The notes beneath the pieces were generated by a model. The model worked only from the letters and a program-made list of their open reading frames with translations. It was not told the DNA's origin and did no database searches. The translations under genes and the position numbers were made by a program. A stretch of 64,000 bases of DNA from assembly GCA_963760375.1 (NCBI GenBank), contig CAVXCS010000001.1, positions 124,001 to 188,000 on the forward strand, read 5' to 3'. How positions within the stretch are numbered: the stretch's first letter is position 1; each line of letters starts with the position of its first letter. Below are positions 7,770-16,674 of the stretch, in pieces. The DNA is from Pelagihabitans sp963760375. Lineage in GTDB: Bacteria; Bacteroidota; Bacteroidia; Flavobacteriales; Flavobacteriaceae.

Positions 7770-9428
7770 TCATTGGATATGGATCAGGTGCATCTTATTG
7801 AGCACCCTTATTCTGGTGGAAGGGTCTAAAAACTTGGCCTGCAGTCGTGTAATTCTAAAATCTTCTTCCGTGAACTGCCGATCCCAATCAAATCCCAGAT
7901 CGCGCAACTCGTTCAATTCGTCATCGGTAAGGTAAACCCAAATATCATTCAGGTCCTTGATTTCTTCGATTGATGAGATGATCACCGGCCTTTGGTTATA
8001 AAAGTCCATTGACCACGTGTACCTTTCAGACAGTTTGTAAATTTTATCGACGGGTATTTCTTCTTTGGCGATGCGCATGGCCATTTCACTTCCAGCCTGG
8101 TACTTCAACAAGGCCGGATAAAAATGGGCATTCAAGACCGCATTCAATGCTATGGCACTGATGGCGGCAACCGTAATGATCCTTGGAAAATAGGCTTCCC
8201 TTTTCAAGCAATAGTAAATCGCCAACGACCCCAATAAAAACATCCAAAGGTAGTCTATGGGCCTTTCCAACTTGAACACGAAAAAAACGACAAAGGAAAC
8301 CGCAATGAAGATCACGCCCAGGATAAAATACTGAATACCAAGCATCAACTTGATGGTTTTGCTGCGGGAAGCTTGATACAGGCCGTTAAGATATGATGCG
8401 GTAAGCACTGAAAATAAGGGCATCACGATGTTTAGGTAATGGGGCAGCTTGAATTGTGCAAAACTGATGACGACAAAGATCAGCGTTATGCCCCCAAAGG
8501 TTAGCAATTCGCTCCCTGGCCTGTAATGAAAACGCAACCTTATCAGCTGTTTTGCCCTCGATAAATAGGCGGCCAGTCCCAAGACTGTCCAAGGTAAGAA
8601 CACCCAAAGAAAAGTATGGAAAAAGAAGAAATAGTCACTGCTGTTCTTCCCTATGCCCTCCCCGCTCATGCGTTCAAAGCTCTGTTCCCAAAAAATAAAG
8701 AACAGCCCGCTGCGTTCCCCCCTGCCCCTGATGATCTTTTCGGGATGTAGATCAAATTGATGATAATAGGCATAGAGCATGGGAGCGATCGAAACCGCAA
8801 AAATCAAAACGGCGACAAGGACCCGCCAATCGAATAACCGCTGCCATTTTCTGGTGAAATACAAATGACAGATAATGGGAAATCCCACCACCAGCAGGGC
8901 TATTTGCCCTTTGGTGGAAAATGCCATGCCTGCCGCAAAGGCGCCCAAAATGACGTGCTTCAGGTTTTTGGTCTCAATATAGGCCGCCAACTGCCATATG
9001 GCCAAAATGGCAAAACCGGTGAGTACCGCATCGGTGCGTACATCGATGACCGATAAGATGATGGTTTGGGAGGTCATGAAGATCAGGGCGGCCAGCTTTC
9101 CGGTATCCCTGTCATAGAGCAATTTCCCCAATCCATAACAACTGTAGGCACCCATGAGGGTCGCCAAGAGGGCAGGTATCCGGTAGGCCCAGTCGTGCAA
9201 TCCGAAAATTTTATAGGCAAGTGCCGCTAGCCAATAATGCAGATGCGGTTTGTCCAAATACTCCTCAGGGCCCTTAAATAGGCTCAAAAAATCATTTTCC
9301 TGAACCATGCGCATCGCCATCACGGCGAATTGTGCAGAGTCGTTCTCAAAAAGCGTAGCGAACATTCCGGCCAGGTACACCAAAAAAACAAGAGACAATA
9401 AAAACCAATACCTGATATTGGAAATCAT
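7770..9428 (-). CDS. ArnT-like/GT39-type integral membrane glycosyltransferase
   Basis: 552 residues with about twelve hydrophobic segments. The first periplasmic loop carries the acidic catalytic segment (LFENDSAQFAVMAM) followed by LDKPHLHYWL, which is characteristic of the PMT/ArnT superfamily. These enzymes transfer a sugar from a polyprenyl-phosphate carrier to lipid A, protein or glycolipid at the outer face of the inner membrane. Its start overlaps the stop of the PAP2 phosphatase gene by four bases. It converges on the GT2/AglD pair, so donor synthesis and transfer may be encoded together. The acceptor is unknown. Confidence 0.85.
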   Translation of the reverse strand: MISNIRYWFLLSLVFLVYLAGMFATLFENDSAQFAVMAMRMVQENDFLSLFKGPEEYLDKPHLHYWLAALAYKIFGLHDWAYRIPALLATLMGAYSCYGLGKLLYDRDTGKLAALIFMTSQTIILSVIDVRTDAVLTGFAILAIWQLAAYIETKNLKHVILGAFAAGMAFSTKGQIALLVVGFPIICHLYFTRKWQRLFDWRVLVAVLIFAVSIAPMLYAYYHQFDLHPEKIIRGRGERSGLFFIFWEQSFERMSGEGIGKNSSDYFFFFHTFLWVFLPWTVLGLAAYLSRAKQLIRLRFHYRPGSELLTFGGITLIFVVISFAQFKLPHYLNIVMPLFSVLTASYLNGLYQASRSKTIKLMLGIQYFILGVIFIAVSFVVFFVFKLERPIDYLWMFLLGSLAIYYCLKREAYFPRIITVAAISAIALNAVLNAHFYPALLKYQAGSEMAMRIAKEEIPVDKIYKLSERYTWSMDFYNQRPVIISSIEEIKDLNDIWVYLTDDELNELRDLGFDWDRQFTEEDFRITRLQAKFLDPSTRIRVLNKMHLIHIQ

Positions 9429-9994
9429 AAATGGAACTTATGTAGGGCAAAGATATATAACTTGGCAAATACCCAACCAAAAAACAAGCCTACGGCCAAT
9501 CCGGTCAGCACATCGAATGGAAAATGGACCCCGATATAAATCCTGCTATAGGCTACCAAGAAGGCCCAAATCATCAATGGAATACCGATCCAATGTATTT
9601 TGGATTTCAATAGTAGGGTAAAAAAACACGCCACCGCGGCCGAATTGGCCGCATGGGCAGAAAAATAACCATATTTGCCGCCGCAATACCCTTGAACCAG
9701 GCGCAAGCCATCTTGCACGTCAGGGTCATAACATGGCCTTAGTCGCTTTAATCCATACTTAAAAAAATTTGCGAGCTGGTCGTTTACCAAAACCAAGATG
9801 GCAACACTCACCAAGAGCAGTACCGTAGCTTTGGCACCGAAAGTCCGGAACGATAAGAACAAGAGCAGCGCATAAAGCGGAATGGCACTGAATTTATTGG
9901 ACAAGAAAAGCCAAAAACCGTCCCAGGATTCATTTCCCAAATGATTCAGGAAAAGAAAAAGCTCCTTATCGTGATGCAATAGGTTTTCGATCAT
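9425..9994 (-). CDS. PAP2 superfamily membrane phosphatase
   Basis: 189 residues, five to six hydrophobic segments. The three PAP2 phosphatase motifs are visible: KYGLKRLRPC (KxxxxxxRP), YFSAHAANS (the PSGH-equivalent, here S-A-H), and SRIYIGVHFPFD (SRxxxxxHxxxD). Relatives dephosphorylate undecaprenyl pyrophosphate or lipid phosphates at the periplasmic face. The downstream ArnT-like gene overlaps by four bases (ATGA), consistent with recycling of the polyprenyl carrier used by that enzyme. Lipid substrate not determinable. Confidence 0.87.
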   Translation of the reverse strand: MIENLLHHDKELFLFLNHLGNESWDGFWLFLSNKFSAIPLYALLLFLSFRTFGAKATVLLLVSVAILVLVNDQLANFFKYGLKRLRPCYDPDVQDGLRLVQGYCGGKYGYFSAHAANSAAVACFFTLLLKSKIHWIGIPLMIWAFLVAYSRIYIGVHFPFDVLTGLAVGLFFGWVFAKLYIFALHKFHL

Positions 9995-9999
9995 GGCGT

Positions 10000-10227
10000 T
10001 CAGTCGTCGTAACGCGACACCTCCCTATCATAAAAATCGGTGGCCTGCTGTATTAGGTTTTCGGTTTCCGCTTCGAGCTCTTTCTCGTCTTCGGAAGTAA
10101 AATCTTCGAGCCATTCCACCTCATCGTTTTCCAAATTAAGGATGAAACGCGGATACTCCGTATGTACAATAAAAAGGGCGGTTGGAAAATCGGTATTATC
10201 GCCCAACAAAAATTTTGGTAGTTCCAT
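10000..10227 (-). CDS. Small acidic conserved-type protein, unknown function
   Basis: 75 residues, strongly acidic in the second half (EDFTSEDEKELEAETE). The N-terminal half has alternating hydrophobic residues suggesting a small beta sheet (FPTALFIVHTEYPRFILNL). It begins with ATG and ends five bases before the PAP2 start, so it is probably the first gene of the PAP2-ArnT operon. No signal peptide or membrane segment. I recognise no named domain. Confidence 0.7.
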   Translation of the reverse strand: MELPKFLLGDNTDFPTALFIVHTEYPRFILNLENDEVEWLEDFTSEDEKELEAETENLIQQATDFYDREVSRYDD

Positions 10228-10334
10228 TTGATGTCATTTATTAAAAACCCCTGTTTGCCCCATATAGCGCAGAATCCCTATTTGAAACCTGCTTTTTAAA
10301 ATTCCGGACCCATGCTATCCGGAGTACGTAACTC

Positions 10335-11702
10335 CTATGAACGGATCAACTTTTTGGTCAGGTAATTAAACCGAATATACAACATAATCGCCGATGCCGA
10401 TAGCCCCGTCAAAAGGCCGATCCATATCCCCGTGCTCTTGAGATCGGTATGCAATCCCAAATAATAGGAAATGGGAAAACCGATCAACCAATATGCCACA
10501 AAGGTAATCCAAGTGGGTATCCTAACATCCTGTAGGCCACGAAGTGCGCCTAGCACCACGACTTGCGTACCATCTGAAATCTGAAAAAACGCTGCCACCA
10601 AAAGCAGTTTCGCCGCCAAGAGGATTACCTCATTATTGTCGGCCATATTGGACAGGTCGGTCACATCCAGATAAAGGGTGGGAAACCAGTGCCTTCCCAG
10701 CAAAAATAAGGCAGCGAAGACTACCTCGATCAGCAAGGTCAGCAAAAAAATCGATTGCGCGATGCGACGCAGTTTTCGAAAATCGCCGGTTCCTTTTTGA
10801 TTCCCAACCCTGATCATTGCCGCCACGCCGAGACCCATGCCGAACATAAAGGTCATACTGCTGAGATTGAGGGCAATTTGATTCGCCGCTTGGGCATTTT
10901 TTCCCAGAACGCCGCTCAACCATATGGCCGCCGTAAAAATGGCCACCTCAAAAAACATCTGCAAAGCGGAGGGAAACCCTAATCCGATGATTTTTTCCAT
11001 CACCTTCTTTTCAATGGCCCTAAAATCGAAACGGGTGACGTAATCATGGAATTTAGGCCGCTGCTTTAACAGGTACCACAGATGAATGACCATGACAAAT
11101 CTTGAAATCAAAGTCCCCACCGCAGCGCCGATCAATCCCATTTTCGGAAATCCGAAATGGCCGAAAATGAGGATATAGTTGAGGATGATATTGATCACGT
11201 TGGCCAAAATTGTGGCATACATGGGATATTTGGTTTGGGAGAGGCCTTCGGAAAACTGTTTAAAAGCCTGAAAAATAACCAAAGGGACCAAGGAGAAGGC
11301 CACCAGATCGATATAGGGCATGGCGAGGGCAACCACTTCCAGAGGTTGTTCCATCATGTACATGAGCGGTTTGCATGCAAGAATGATTAAAAACAACAAC
11401 AAGCCCAACAGGGTACAGAGTACCAAGCCATGTTTTAAAGCACTTTTGGCATCTGCCTTATTGCCCGCACCATCGGCTTCTGCCACCAAAGGGGTAATGG
11501 CCGTGGAAAATCCGATGCCCAGTGACATTGCAATAAAAACAAAACTATTTCCCAATGAAACGGCGGCGAGTTCGGCGGTGCCCAATTGTCCGACCATGAC
11601 ATTATCGGCAAAGACCACAAAAGTATGACCGAGCATGCCCATGATCACGGGCACGGCCAATTTGATATTGTAACGGAATTCTTTGGTATATTTTTGCAAC
11701 AA
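10335..11702 (-). CDS. MATE family multidrug/sodium antiporter
   Basis: About 455 residues in twelve hydrophobic segments arranged as two six-helix halves. Helix-1 motif LAVPVIMGMLGHTFVVFADNVMVG and the equivalent in the second half (GFPSALQMFFEVAIFTAAIWL) are typical of the NorM branch of MATE exporters, which expel cationic compounds in exchange for sodium or protons. There is no ATG at the N-terminus; the start is one of two consecutive TTG codons (11702 or 11699). It stands alone on the minus strand. Substrate unknown. Confidence 0.92.
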   Translation of the reverse strand: MLQKYTKEFRYNIKLAVPVIMGMLGHTFVVFADNVMVGQLGTAELAAVSLGNSFVFIAMSLGIGFSTAITPLVAEADGAGNKADAKSALKHGLVLCTLLGLLLFLIILACKPLMYMMEQPLEVVALAMPYIDLVAFSLVPLVIFQAFKQFSEGLSQTKYPMYATILANVINIILNYILIFGHFGFPKMGLIGAAVGTLISRFVMVIHLWYLLKQRPKFHDYVTRFDFRAIEKKVMEKIIGLGFPSALQMFFEVAIFTAAIWLSGVLGKNAQAANQIALNLSSMTFMFGMGLGVAAMIRVGNQKGTGDFRKLRRIAQSIFLLTLLIEVVFAALFLLGRHWFPTLYLDVTDLSNMADNNEVILLAAKLLLVAAFFQISDGTQVVVLGALRGLQDVRIPTWITFVAYWLIGFPISYYLGLHTDLKSTGIWIGLLTGLSASAIMLYIRFNYLTKKLIRS

Positions 11703-11750
11703 AACTAAGGGGTTGGGCTTAAGGGTGCTTTAAGCAGGTGGACGGTCACT

Positions 11751-12827
11751 TTAGAACTTGCTTTCGATGATCTGCTTCAAACTTACATTCTCATAATTAC
11801 GTTTGACAAAATCGAGTGCCAAATCCAAGATCTGTCCCATTTTTTTACACCTTTTGAACTTGACGTCCAAGGTAAGGGCATAGATTTCTTCTCCCAGTTT
11901 ACCGATGTTCTCGGGATTTGAAATGTTATCGTGTTTGCAGATTTCCCTTAACTTTTTAATGCGGTTGCCAGAACTGAGGATGCGCTTCGCCACGATCGAT
12001 CGTTCTTCCACCTTGTACTGATCGACCGAGTGTTTTTGCAGTTTGCTGCGCACCAGTTCCACCATTTGGTAATTCTCCTTAAAAAATTGGGGCCGGTACA
12101 CCTTTAACTTGCCCTCATAACACTGTTGATCAAAATCGATGGCCCTGATCTTATAGACCACATGGTCAAAATCATGGGTGGGCACGATCACGTAATTGTA
12201 GGAGCGCATATCGCCCAACAGGCGAATCATGCAGCGTTCGTTGAATTTTACGAACTCCTTCGCCAGTTGTGCTTTTTCCGAAGCGTCACATTTCGGGAGA
12301 AAGTCACGGATAAAAACATCGCCCGGAATCCCTGCGATATGCTCTTCGATCAAAGTATCCTTGTAAACAAGGAAGTTCAGGTTATAGGGCGATAACATAT
12401 GCTCCAGTTCCAACCCGTAAACCCTGGAGGCATCCGTTCTCTTCACATAGAAATAGGTGAAGTTGTCGTTCAGGATGTTCCTGATTTTGATCCGAAAAGG
12501 TTTGGAATTCCCAAAAGTGCAATAATCTACCGCATCGACGTTCAAATAGGGATTGATGCTGTTGCTGCCATCGGAATGCAGGATGGAGTACACCTTTTTA
12601 AGACTTTGGTCGATTTCCATGCGGTCATACTCCGAATAATACACCCTCACCCAAAGCGTATCTTCCTCGTTGGCGTCATAGACCACCACACTGCCGGCAA
12701 AACGGAGCAAGTCTTCATAAAATATGGGAATCTCAATTTTACGGTTGTACTGGTGCAAATATTCGTCGAGCTTTTCGTTCACGGGAAAAGCCGGCTTCTT
12801 CTTTGACATCAATCTTTCTTCAGACAT
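11751..12827 (-). CDS. Uncharacterised protein with protein-kinase-like (APH/HipA-like) motifs
   Basis: 358 residues, soluble, no signal peptide. I know no named family for it, but a kinase-like order of motifs can be read: a beta-strand lysine (FYVKR, K129), a helix Glu (YGLELEHML, E140 or E142), a hinge-like EEHIAGIPGD (161-170), then GDMRSYN (205-211), in which D206 and N211 have the exact D-x4-N spacing of the catalytic loop, and finally AIDFD (229-233) at the place of the metal-binding DFG/DFD. This resembles aminoglycoside-kinase-like folds. The C-terminal 120 residues are helical and basic. Divergent from the ABC exporter genes; perhaps a regulatory or metabolite kinase, by inference. 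Confidence 0.6.
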   Translation of the reverse strand: MSEERLMSKKKPAFPVNEKLDEYLHQYNRKIEIPIFYEDLLRFAGSVVVYDANEEDTLWVRVYYSEYDRMEIDQSLKKVYSILHSDGSNSINPYLNVDAVDYCTFGNSKPFRIKIRNILNDNFTYFYVKRTDASRVYGLELEHMLSPYNLNFLVYKDTLIEEHIAGIPGDVFIRDFLPKCDASEKAQLAKEFVKFNERCMIRLLGDMRSYNYVIVPTHDFDHVVYKIRAIDFDQQCYEGKLKVYRPQFFKENYQMVELVRSKLQKHSVDQYKVEERSIVAKRILSSGNRIKKLREICKHDNISNPENIGKLGEEIYALTLDVKFKRCKKMGQILDLALDFVKRNYENVSLKQIIESKF

Positions 12828-12846
12828 AATTGCGATTAAGATGTAA

Positions 12847-12880
12847 CAAATCTAAGGTTTCTTCGTCAAGTTAGCAGCAA
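12847..12880 (-). promoter_or_regulatory. Bacteroidetes-type promoter, TTG-N23-TAGATTTG
   Basis: Read on the minus strand, TAGATTTG (12847-12854) matches TAnnTTTG exactly and a TTG lies 23 bases upstream. It ends 20 bases before the start codon of the kinase-like gene. Confidence 0.6.
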
Positions 12881-12901
12881 CACTTCAAAAACCCGTCTCC
12901 T

Positions 12902-13804
12902 TTGGCAACGATTCTCTCTGTAAACCACCTTACAAAAAAATATGGGGCCCTGACCGCGGTCAAGGACCTATCGTTCAGTATAGAGAAGGGCACTGTCTAT
13001 GGTATCCTAGGGCCCAATGGGAGCGGCAAATCGACCACTTTGGGCATCGTTTTGAACGTGGTGAACAAAACGTCAGGGGATTTTTCATGGTTCGATGGCA
13101 CGACCACTACCCACGATGCCCTGAAAAAAGTAGGGGCCATTATCGAAAGGCCCAATTTCTATCCCTATATGTCGGCCGTTCAGAACCTGAAGTTGGTCTG
13201 CAAGATCAAAGAAGTATCGGACCATAAGATCGAGGAAAAATTGGAATTGGTGGGATTGTTGGATAGAAAGGATAGTAAGTTCCGCACCTATTCCTTAGGC
13301 ATGAAACAAAGACTTGCCATTGCTTCCGCATTGCTGAATGAGCCTGAAATATTGATTTTGGACGAACCTACGAACGGACTAGATCCCCAAGGTATACATC
13401 AGATCAGGGAAATCATCAAAAAAATAGCCGCTGAAGGAACCACCATATTGTTGGCCTCCCATCTTTTGGACGAGGTGGAAAAGGTCTGCAGCCATGTGGT
13501 CATCCTTCGAAAAGGGGAAAAATTATATTCGGGAAAGGTCGATGGAATGTTGGCCACCCATGGGTTTTTTGAACTCAAATCGGCGCAGAATGAAGAACTT
13601 CTCAAATTCCTGAACGGCCATGCCAGCTTCGGGCTGGTCAAAGAGGAACACGGATTGATCACTGCATTCCTCAAAGAAGAAATCGGCTCGGCCGAATTGA
13701 ATAAAATTATGTTTTCACAGGGCATTGTGCTCTCCCATTTGGTCAAAAGGAAAGAAAGTTTGGAGGAGCAGTTTCTGACTTTGACCAAAAACAAGGCTAA
13801 CTGA
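12902..13804 (+). CDS. ABC-2 type exporter, ATP-binding protein
   Basis: About 300 residues from a TTG start; no ATG or GTG is available before the conserved ILSVNHLTKKYG. Walker A GPNGSGKST, Q-loop region, signature YSLGMKQRLAIA, Walker B ILILDEPTNGLDP and the switch His in LLASHLLDEV are all present. It belongs to the BcrA/CcmA-type subfamily with an extra C-terminal domain. The permease gene follows after 7 bases. Likely a two-component exporter for a peptide, lipid or drug; substrate unknown. Confidence 0.92.
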   Translation: MATILSVNHLTKKYGALTAVKDLSFSIEKGTVYGILGPNGSGKSTTLGIVLNVVNKTSGDFSWFDGTTTTHDALKKVGAIIERPNFYPYMSAVQNLKLVCKIKEVSDHKIEEKLELVGLLDRKDSKFRTYSLGMKQRLAIASALLNEPEILILDEPTNGLDPQGIHQIREIIKKIAAEGTTILLASHLLDEVEKVCSHVVILRKGEKLYSGKVDGMLATHGFFELKSAQNEELLKFLNGHASFGLVKEEHGLITAFLKEEIGSAELNKIMFSQGIVLSHLVKRKESLEEQFLTLTKNKAN

Positions 13805-13811
13805 CAGAACT

Positions 13812-14645
13812 ATGTGGCGATTATTGCAAATTGAATACATCAAATTATGGAACAACAGGGCCAGTAGGTTTTTGATCGTCTCCTATTTTGTGCTCTTGAC
13901 CTCGATCGCCTTGATCGCGGCCATAAAATTCGATATCGGGCCCGTAAAATTCCATTTGGCGGATCAGGGGATTTTCAATTTTCCCTATATCTGGCATTTC
14001 AACACCTTTGTGGCGGCCCTTTTTAAGCTATTCCTTGCGATTGTGATCGTTTCGATGATGTCGAACGAATATAGCAACAAGACCATTAAACAAAATTTGA
14101 TCGACGGCCTGTCGAAAAAGGAATTTATCCTTTCAAAATTTCTGACCGTAGTCGCTTTTGCCTTGATATCTACCCTTTTCGTTTTTGTGGTCTCTATGGT
14201 ATTGGGATTGATATATTCCGATTATAACGAAGTCTCGATCATATTCTCAGATCTGGAATTCGTGTTCGCCTTCTTCATAAAACTGGTCGGGTTCTTTTCT
14301 TTCTGCCTTTTCTTGGGGATTTTTGTCAAAAGGTCGGCCTTCGCACTAGGTTTTTTGATCCTTTGGTTCATCTTGGAGCAGATGGTATTTGGTTTCATGG
14401 GTTGGCAATTGATGAGCTGGGACCATGCAAGGACCATTAAGGGCTTTTTCCCATTGGAAGCCATGGCACGTCTGATCGATGAGCCCTTCAGCAGATTGGG
14501 CGCTGTAAAGACCGTTGCCGACCAAATCGGGGAAAAAATCAGTCTGGATTACCAAGTGCATTGGTACGAAATCCTCATCGTCATCATTTGGACGGCAATA
14601 TTCGTTTATCTATCCTATGCCCTGCTAAAAAAGCGTGATCTCTGA
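13812..14645 (+). CDS. ABC-2 type exporter, permease
   Basis: 277 residues with six hydrophobic segments, including a long cytoplasmic N-terminal helix (MWRLLQIEYIKLWNNRAS) typical of ABC-2 permeases, an SNEYSNKTIKQNLIDGLSKKEF coupling region between helices 2 and 3, and a last helix ending LSYALLKKRDL. It is paired with the ATP-binding gene just upstream. The 250 bases after it contain no convincing gene or terminator. Confidence 0.88.
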   Translation: MWRLLQIEYIKLWNNRASRFLIVSYFVLLTSIALIAAIKFDIGPVKFHLADQGIFNFPYIWHFNTFVAALFKLFLAIVIVSMMSNEYSNKTIKQNLIDGLSKKEFILSKFLTVVAFALISTLFVFVVSMVLGLIYSDYNEVSIIFSDLEFVFAFFIKLVGFFSFCLFLGIFVKRSAFALGFLILWFILEQMVFGFMGWQLMSWDHARTIKGFFPLEAMARLIDEPFSRLGAVKTVADQIGEKISLDYQVHWYEILIVIIWTAIFVYLSYALLKKRDL

Positions 14646-14897
14646 ACAGTTGCTGCGCCATTATGTATCGCGTTTCCAAAGGGCTTCTTTTTATATTTTG
14701 ACGGTAGCCCGAATTTCCATATCCGCTGTATCGATGAAGTGACTTCCTTAAAATGAAAGTTCACCATACATTTGCCCCCTAAAAAATCGATTGGCATGGC
14801 CGATTGCCCGTGCCGACTTCGATTTGAGGTTTTTTGGCCTGAATGGGCAGGATACTTGCCAACTTTCATTATCTTACCATGTTTGAATTTCATTCAA

Positions 14898-16634
14898 ATG
14901 AAAAAAAAATTGCTCTCGCTTCTCCTCATGATCATGGGATGTTTTTCCTATGCACAATATGCATGTCCCAATATCACTGGCCCAGTTAATAATGAGGTCA
15001 ATGTTCCCGTGGATACGGAAATCGCCTGGAATGCCGTGGCCGGGGTAGATGGCTATTTTTTGTCGTTGGGTACTAGTCTGGGTGGCACGGAACTCTTGGA
15101 CGAGCTTGCAACCAGTGCCACCTCCTATTCACCCCCTGAGGGCCTTCCGGAAAACACCAGGATCTATGTGACGATCACCCTGTTTTTCTTTGATCAGGAC
15201 AATTTTCCCTGCCCCAGTGAAAGTTTCATCACCGAAGACGTGACCGTTCCCCCGGCTTGTACCGACCTGGTTTCTCCCGATGACGGGGCACTCGATGTAA
15301 ACGTGAACGCTGCGATCGATTGGGCCTATGCCCCCAGGGCGACCGGTTACCGATTGAGCCTGGGGACCAGCCCCGGAGGCAGTGAACTGTTGTCGGATGA
15401 GATCTTGGATAATTCCCAGTCTTATCAGCCCACGGTGGCCCTGCCCTTCGAAACACAAATCTATGTCCGGGTCGTCCCTTTCAATGAAAACGGACCGGCA
15501 GCGGGCAGTTGCACGGAATACAGCTTTATCACTGCCGCTGCCCTAGCCATCCCTGGATGTACCGCCCTGATCAGTCCGGCAGACGGTGCCGTCAATGTGC
15601 CCTTGACCCCTATTCTTGAATGGGCACCTTCGCCTGGTGCGGCCGCTTACCGTGTTTCGCTGGGCACCGCCCCGGGGCTCAACAACATTCTCGATAATGC
15701 CAGTTTTGCGACCACGGCAACTCCAGTAATCGATTTCCAGCCGAATCGGACTTTCTTTGTGACCATTATACCCTACAACGGCGCAGGCAGTGCCATAGGA
15801 TGCACACAGACCTCTTTTACGACCACCTTGGGTTGTGGCCCTTATGTGGATACCGTTACCGGGGAGTTGGTATCCCTTGGACCGGAGATGGATTTTCCAG
15901 ATCAGGTTTTTCTCTGCCGTAATCAAGACCTTACGCTGATCCAATCCGAAGACACTGCCGACGGCTATCGGTGGTTCGAAGTGGCATCGGACGGTGTTGA
16001 AACCCTGATTTCCGAAACCGATCAGGTCGCAATAGCCCTGGAAGGCACCTACCGATATGAAGCCTACAACCGTTTTGAGCAATCGGGCAACACCTTGGAA
16101 TGTGTTGTGGGCAAGGAATTTCAGGTATTCTCCTCTGAATCGCCCACCATCGTTGCATTGGATGTCGAGGAGCAAAACAACGGGTTAAGGATTATCGTAC
16201 AAACCGCTGGCATTGGGAACTATGAATATGCCTTGGATGATCCCGCCGGACCCTATCAAGAAAGCAACGTGTTCGAAAATGCCGCGACAAACGCGACCAA
16301 AATCTATGTCAGGGATAAAAACGGATGTGGTTTTTCGGAACAGCGCATCATTCAAGGCCCGGTCAAAGAGGATTTTCCCACTTTCTTTACCCCGAACGGG
16401 GATAACGTGAATGATTATTGGCAATTTATGCCCAGAGCAGAAAGTGGTACAGCCGGACTTGAAATCATTTATATCTATGACCAGTTCGGCAATTTGGTGA
16501 CGCAGTTGTATCCAAACTCACAAGGATGGGATGGCACGCAGAATGGCAGGCCCTTACCTTCTTCCGATTACTGGTTCAGGGCCATATCCACAAAGAACGA
16601 AAAAATCGTAGGGCATTTTACGCTAAAACGATGA
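14898..16634 (+). CDS. T9SS-secreted surface protein with three Ig/FN3-like repeats (type-B sorting domain)
   Basis: 578 residues from the ATG before MKKKLLSLLLMIMG, which opens a clear signal peptide ending near SYAQ. Three repeats of about 95 residues follow, each with C-x-x-x-x-x-P-x-(D/N)-(G/N)-x-x-(D/N)-V, a central SLGTSxGG(T/S)ELL and a closing IYVTI or IYVRV strand. The second half has a Cys-containing module with EYALDDPAGPY and YVRDKNGCG. The C-terminus is the gliding-motility-type CTD-B (FFTPNGDNVNDYW, GWDGT, LPSSDYWF, GHFTLKR), which marks export by the type IX secretion system and attachment to the surface. Probably an adhesin; no enzyme domain seen. The next gene is a shorter paralog. 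Confidence 0.88.
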   Translation: MKKKLLSLLLMIMGCFSYAQYACPNITGPVNNEVNVPVDTEIAWNAVAGVDGYFLSLGTSLGGTELLDELATSATSYSPPEGLPENTRIYVTITLFFFDQDNFPCPSESFITEDVTVPPACTDLVSPDDGALDVNVNAAIDWAYAPRATGYRLSLGTSPGGSELLSDEILDNSQSYQPTVALPFETQIYVRVVPFNENGPAAGSCTEYSFITAAALAIPGCTALISPADGAVNVPLTPILEWAPSPGAAAYRVSLGTAPGLNNILDNASFATTATPVIDFQPNRTFFVTIIPYNGAGSAIGCTQTSFTTTLGCGPYVDTVTGELVSLGPEMDFPDQVFLCRNQDLTLIQSEDTADGYRWFEVASDGVETLISETDQVAIALEGTYRYEAYNRFEQSGNTLECVVGKEFQVFSSESPTIVALDVEEQNNGLRIIVQTAGIGNYEYALDDPAGPYQESNVFENAATNATKIYVRDKNGCGFSEQRIIQGPVKEDFPTFFTPNGDNVNDYWQFMPRAESGTAGLEIIYIYDQFGNLVTQLYPNSQGWDGTQNGRPLPSSDYWFRAISTKNEKIVGHFTLKR

Positions 16635-16647
16635 AACAAAATTGCAC

Positions 16648-16655
16648 TATCTTAG
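16648..16655 (+). promoter_or_regulatory. Possible -7 promoter element TATCTTAG
   Basis: One mismatch from TAnnTTTG. It lies between the two paralogous T9SS genes, 20 bases before the ATG at 16675 and only two before the ATG at 16657. If real, transcription would begin near 16662, making 16675 the true start. No -33 element is evident. Confidence 0.35.
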
Positions 16656-16674
16656 TATGCTTCGAAAAGGAAAA

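Noticed and set aside
15129..16424. Long minus-strand frames opposite the T9SS gene
   Set aside because: Shadows caused by the codon composition of the repeat region; the plus-strand protein has signal peptide, repeats and sorting domain.
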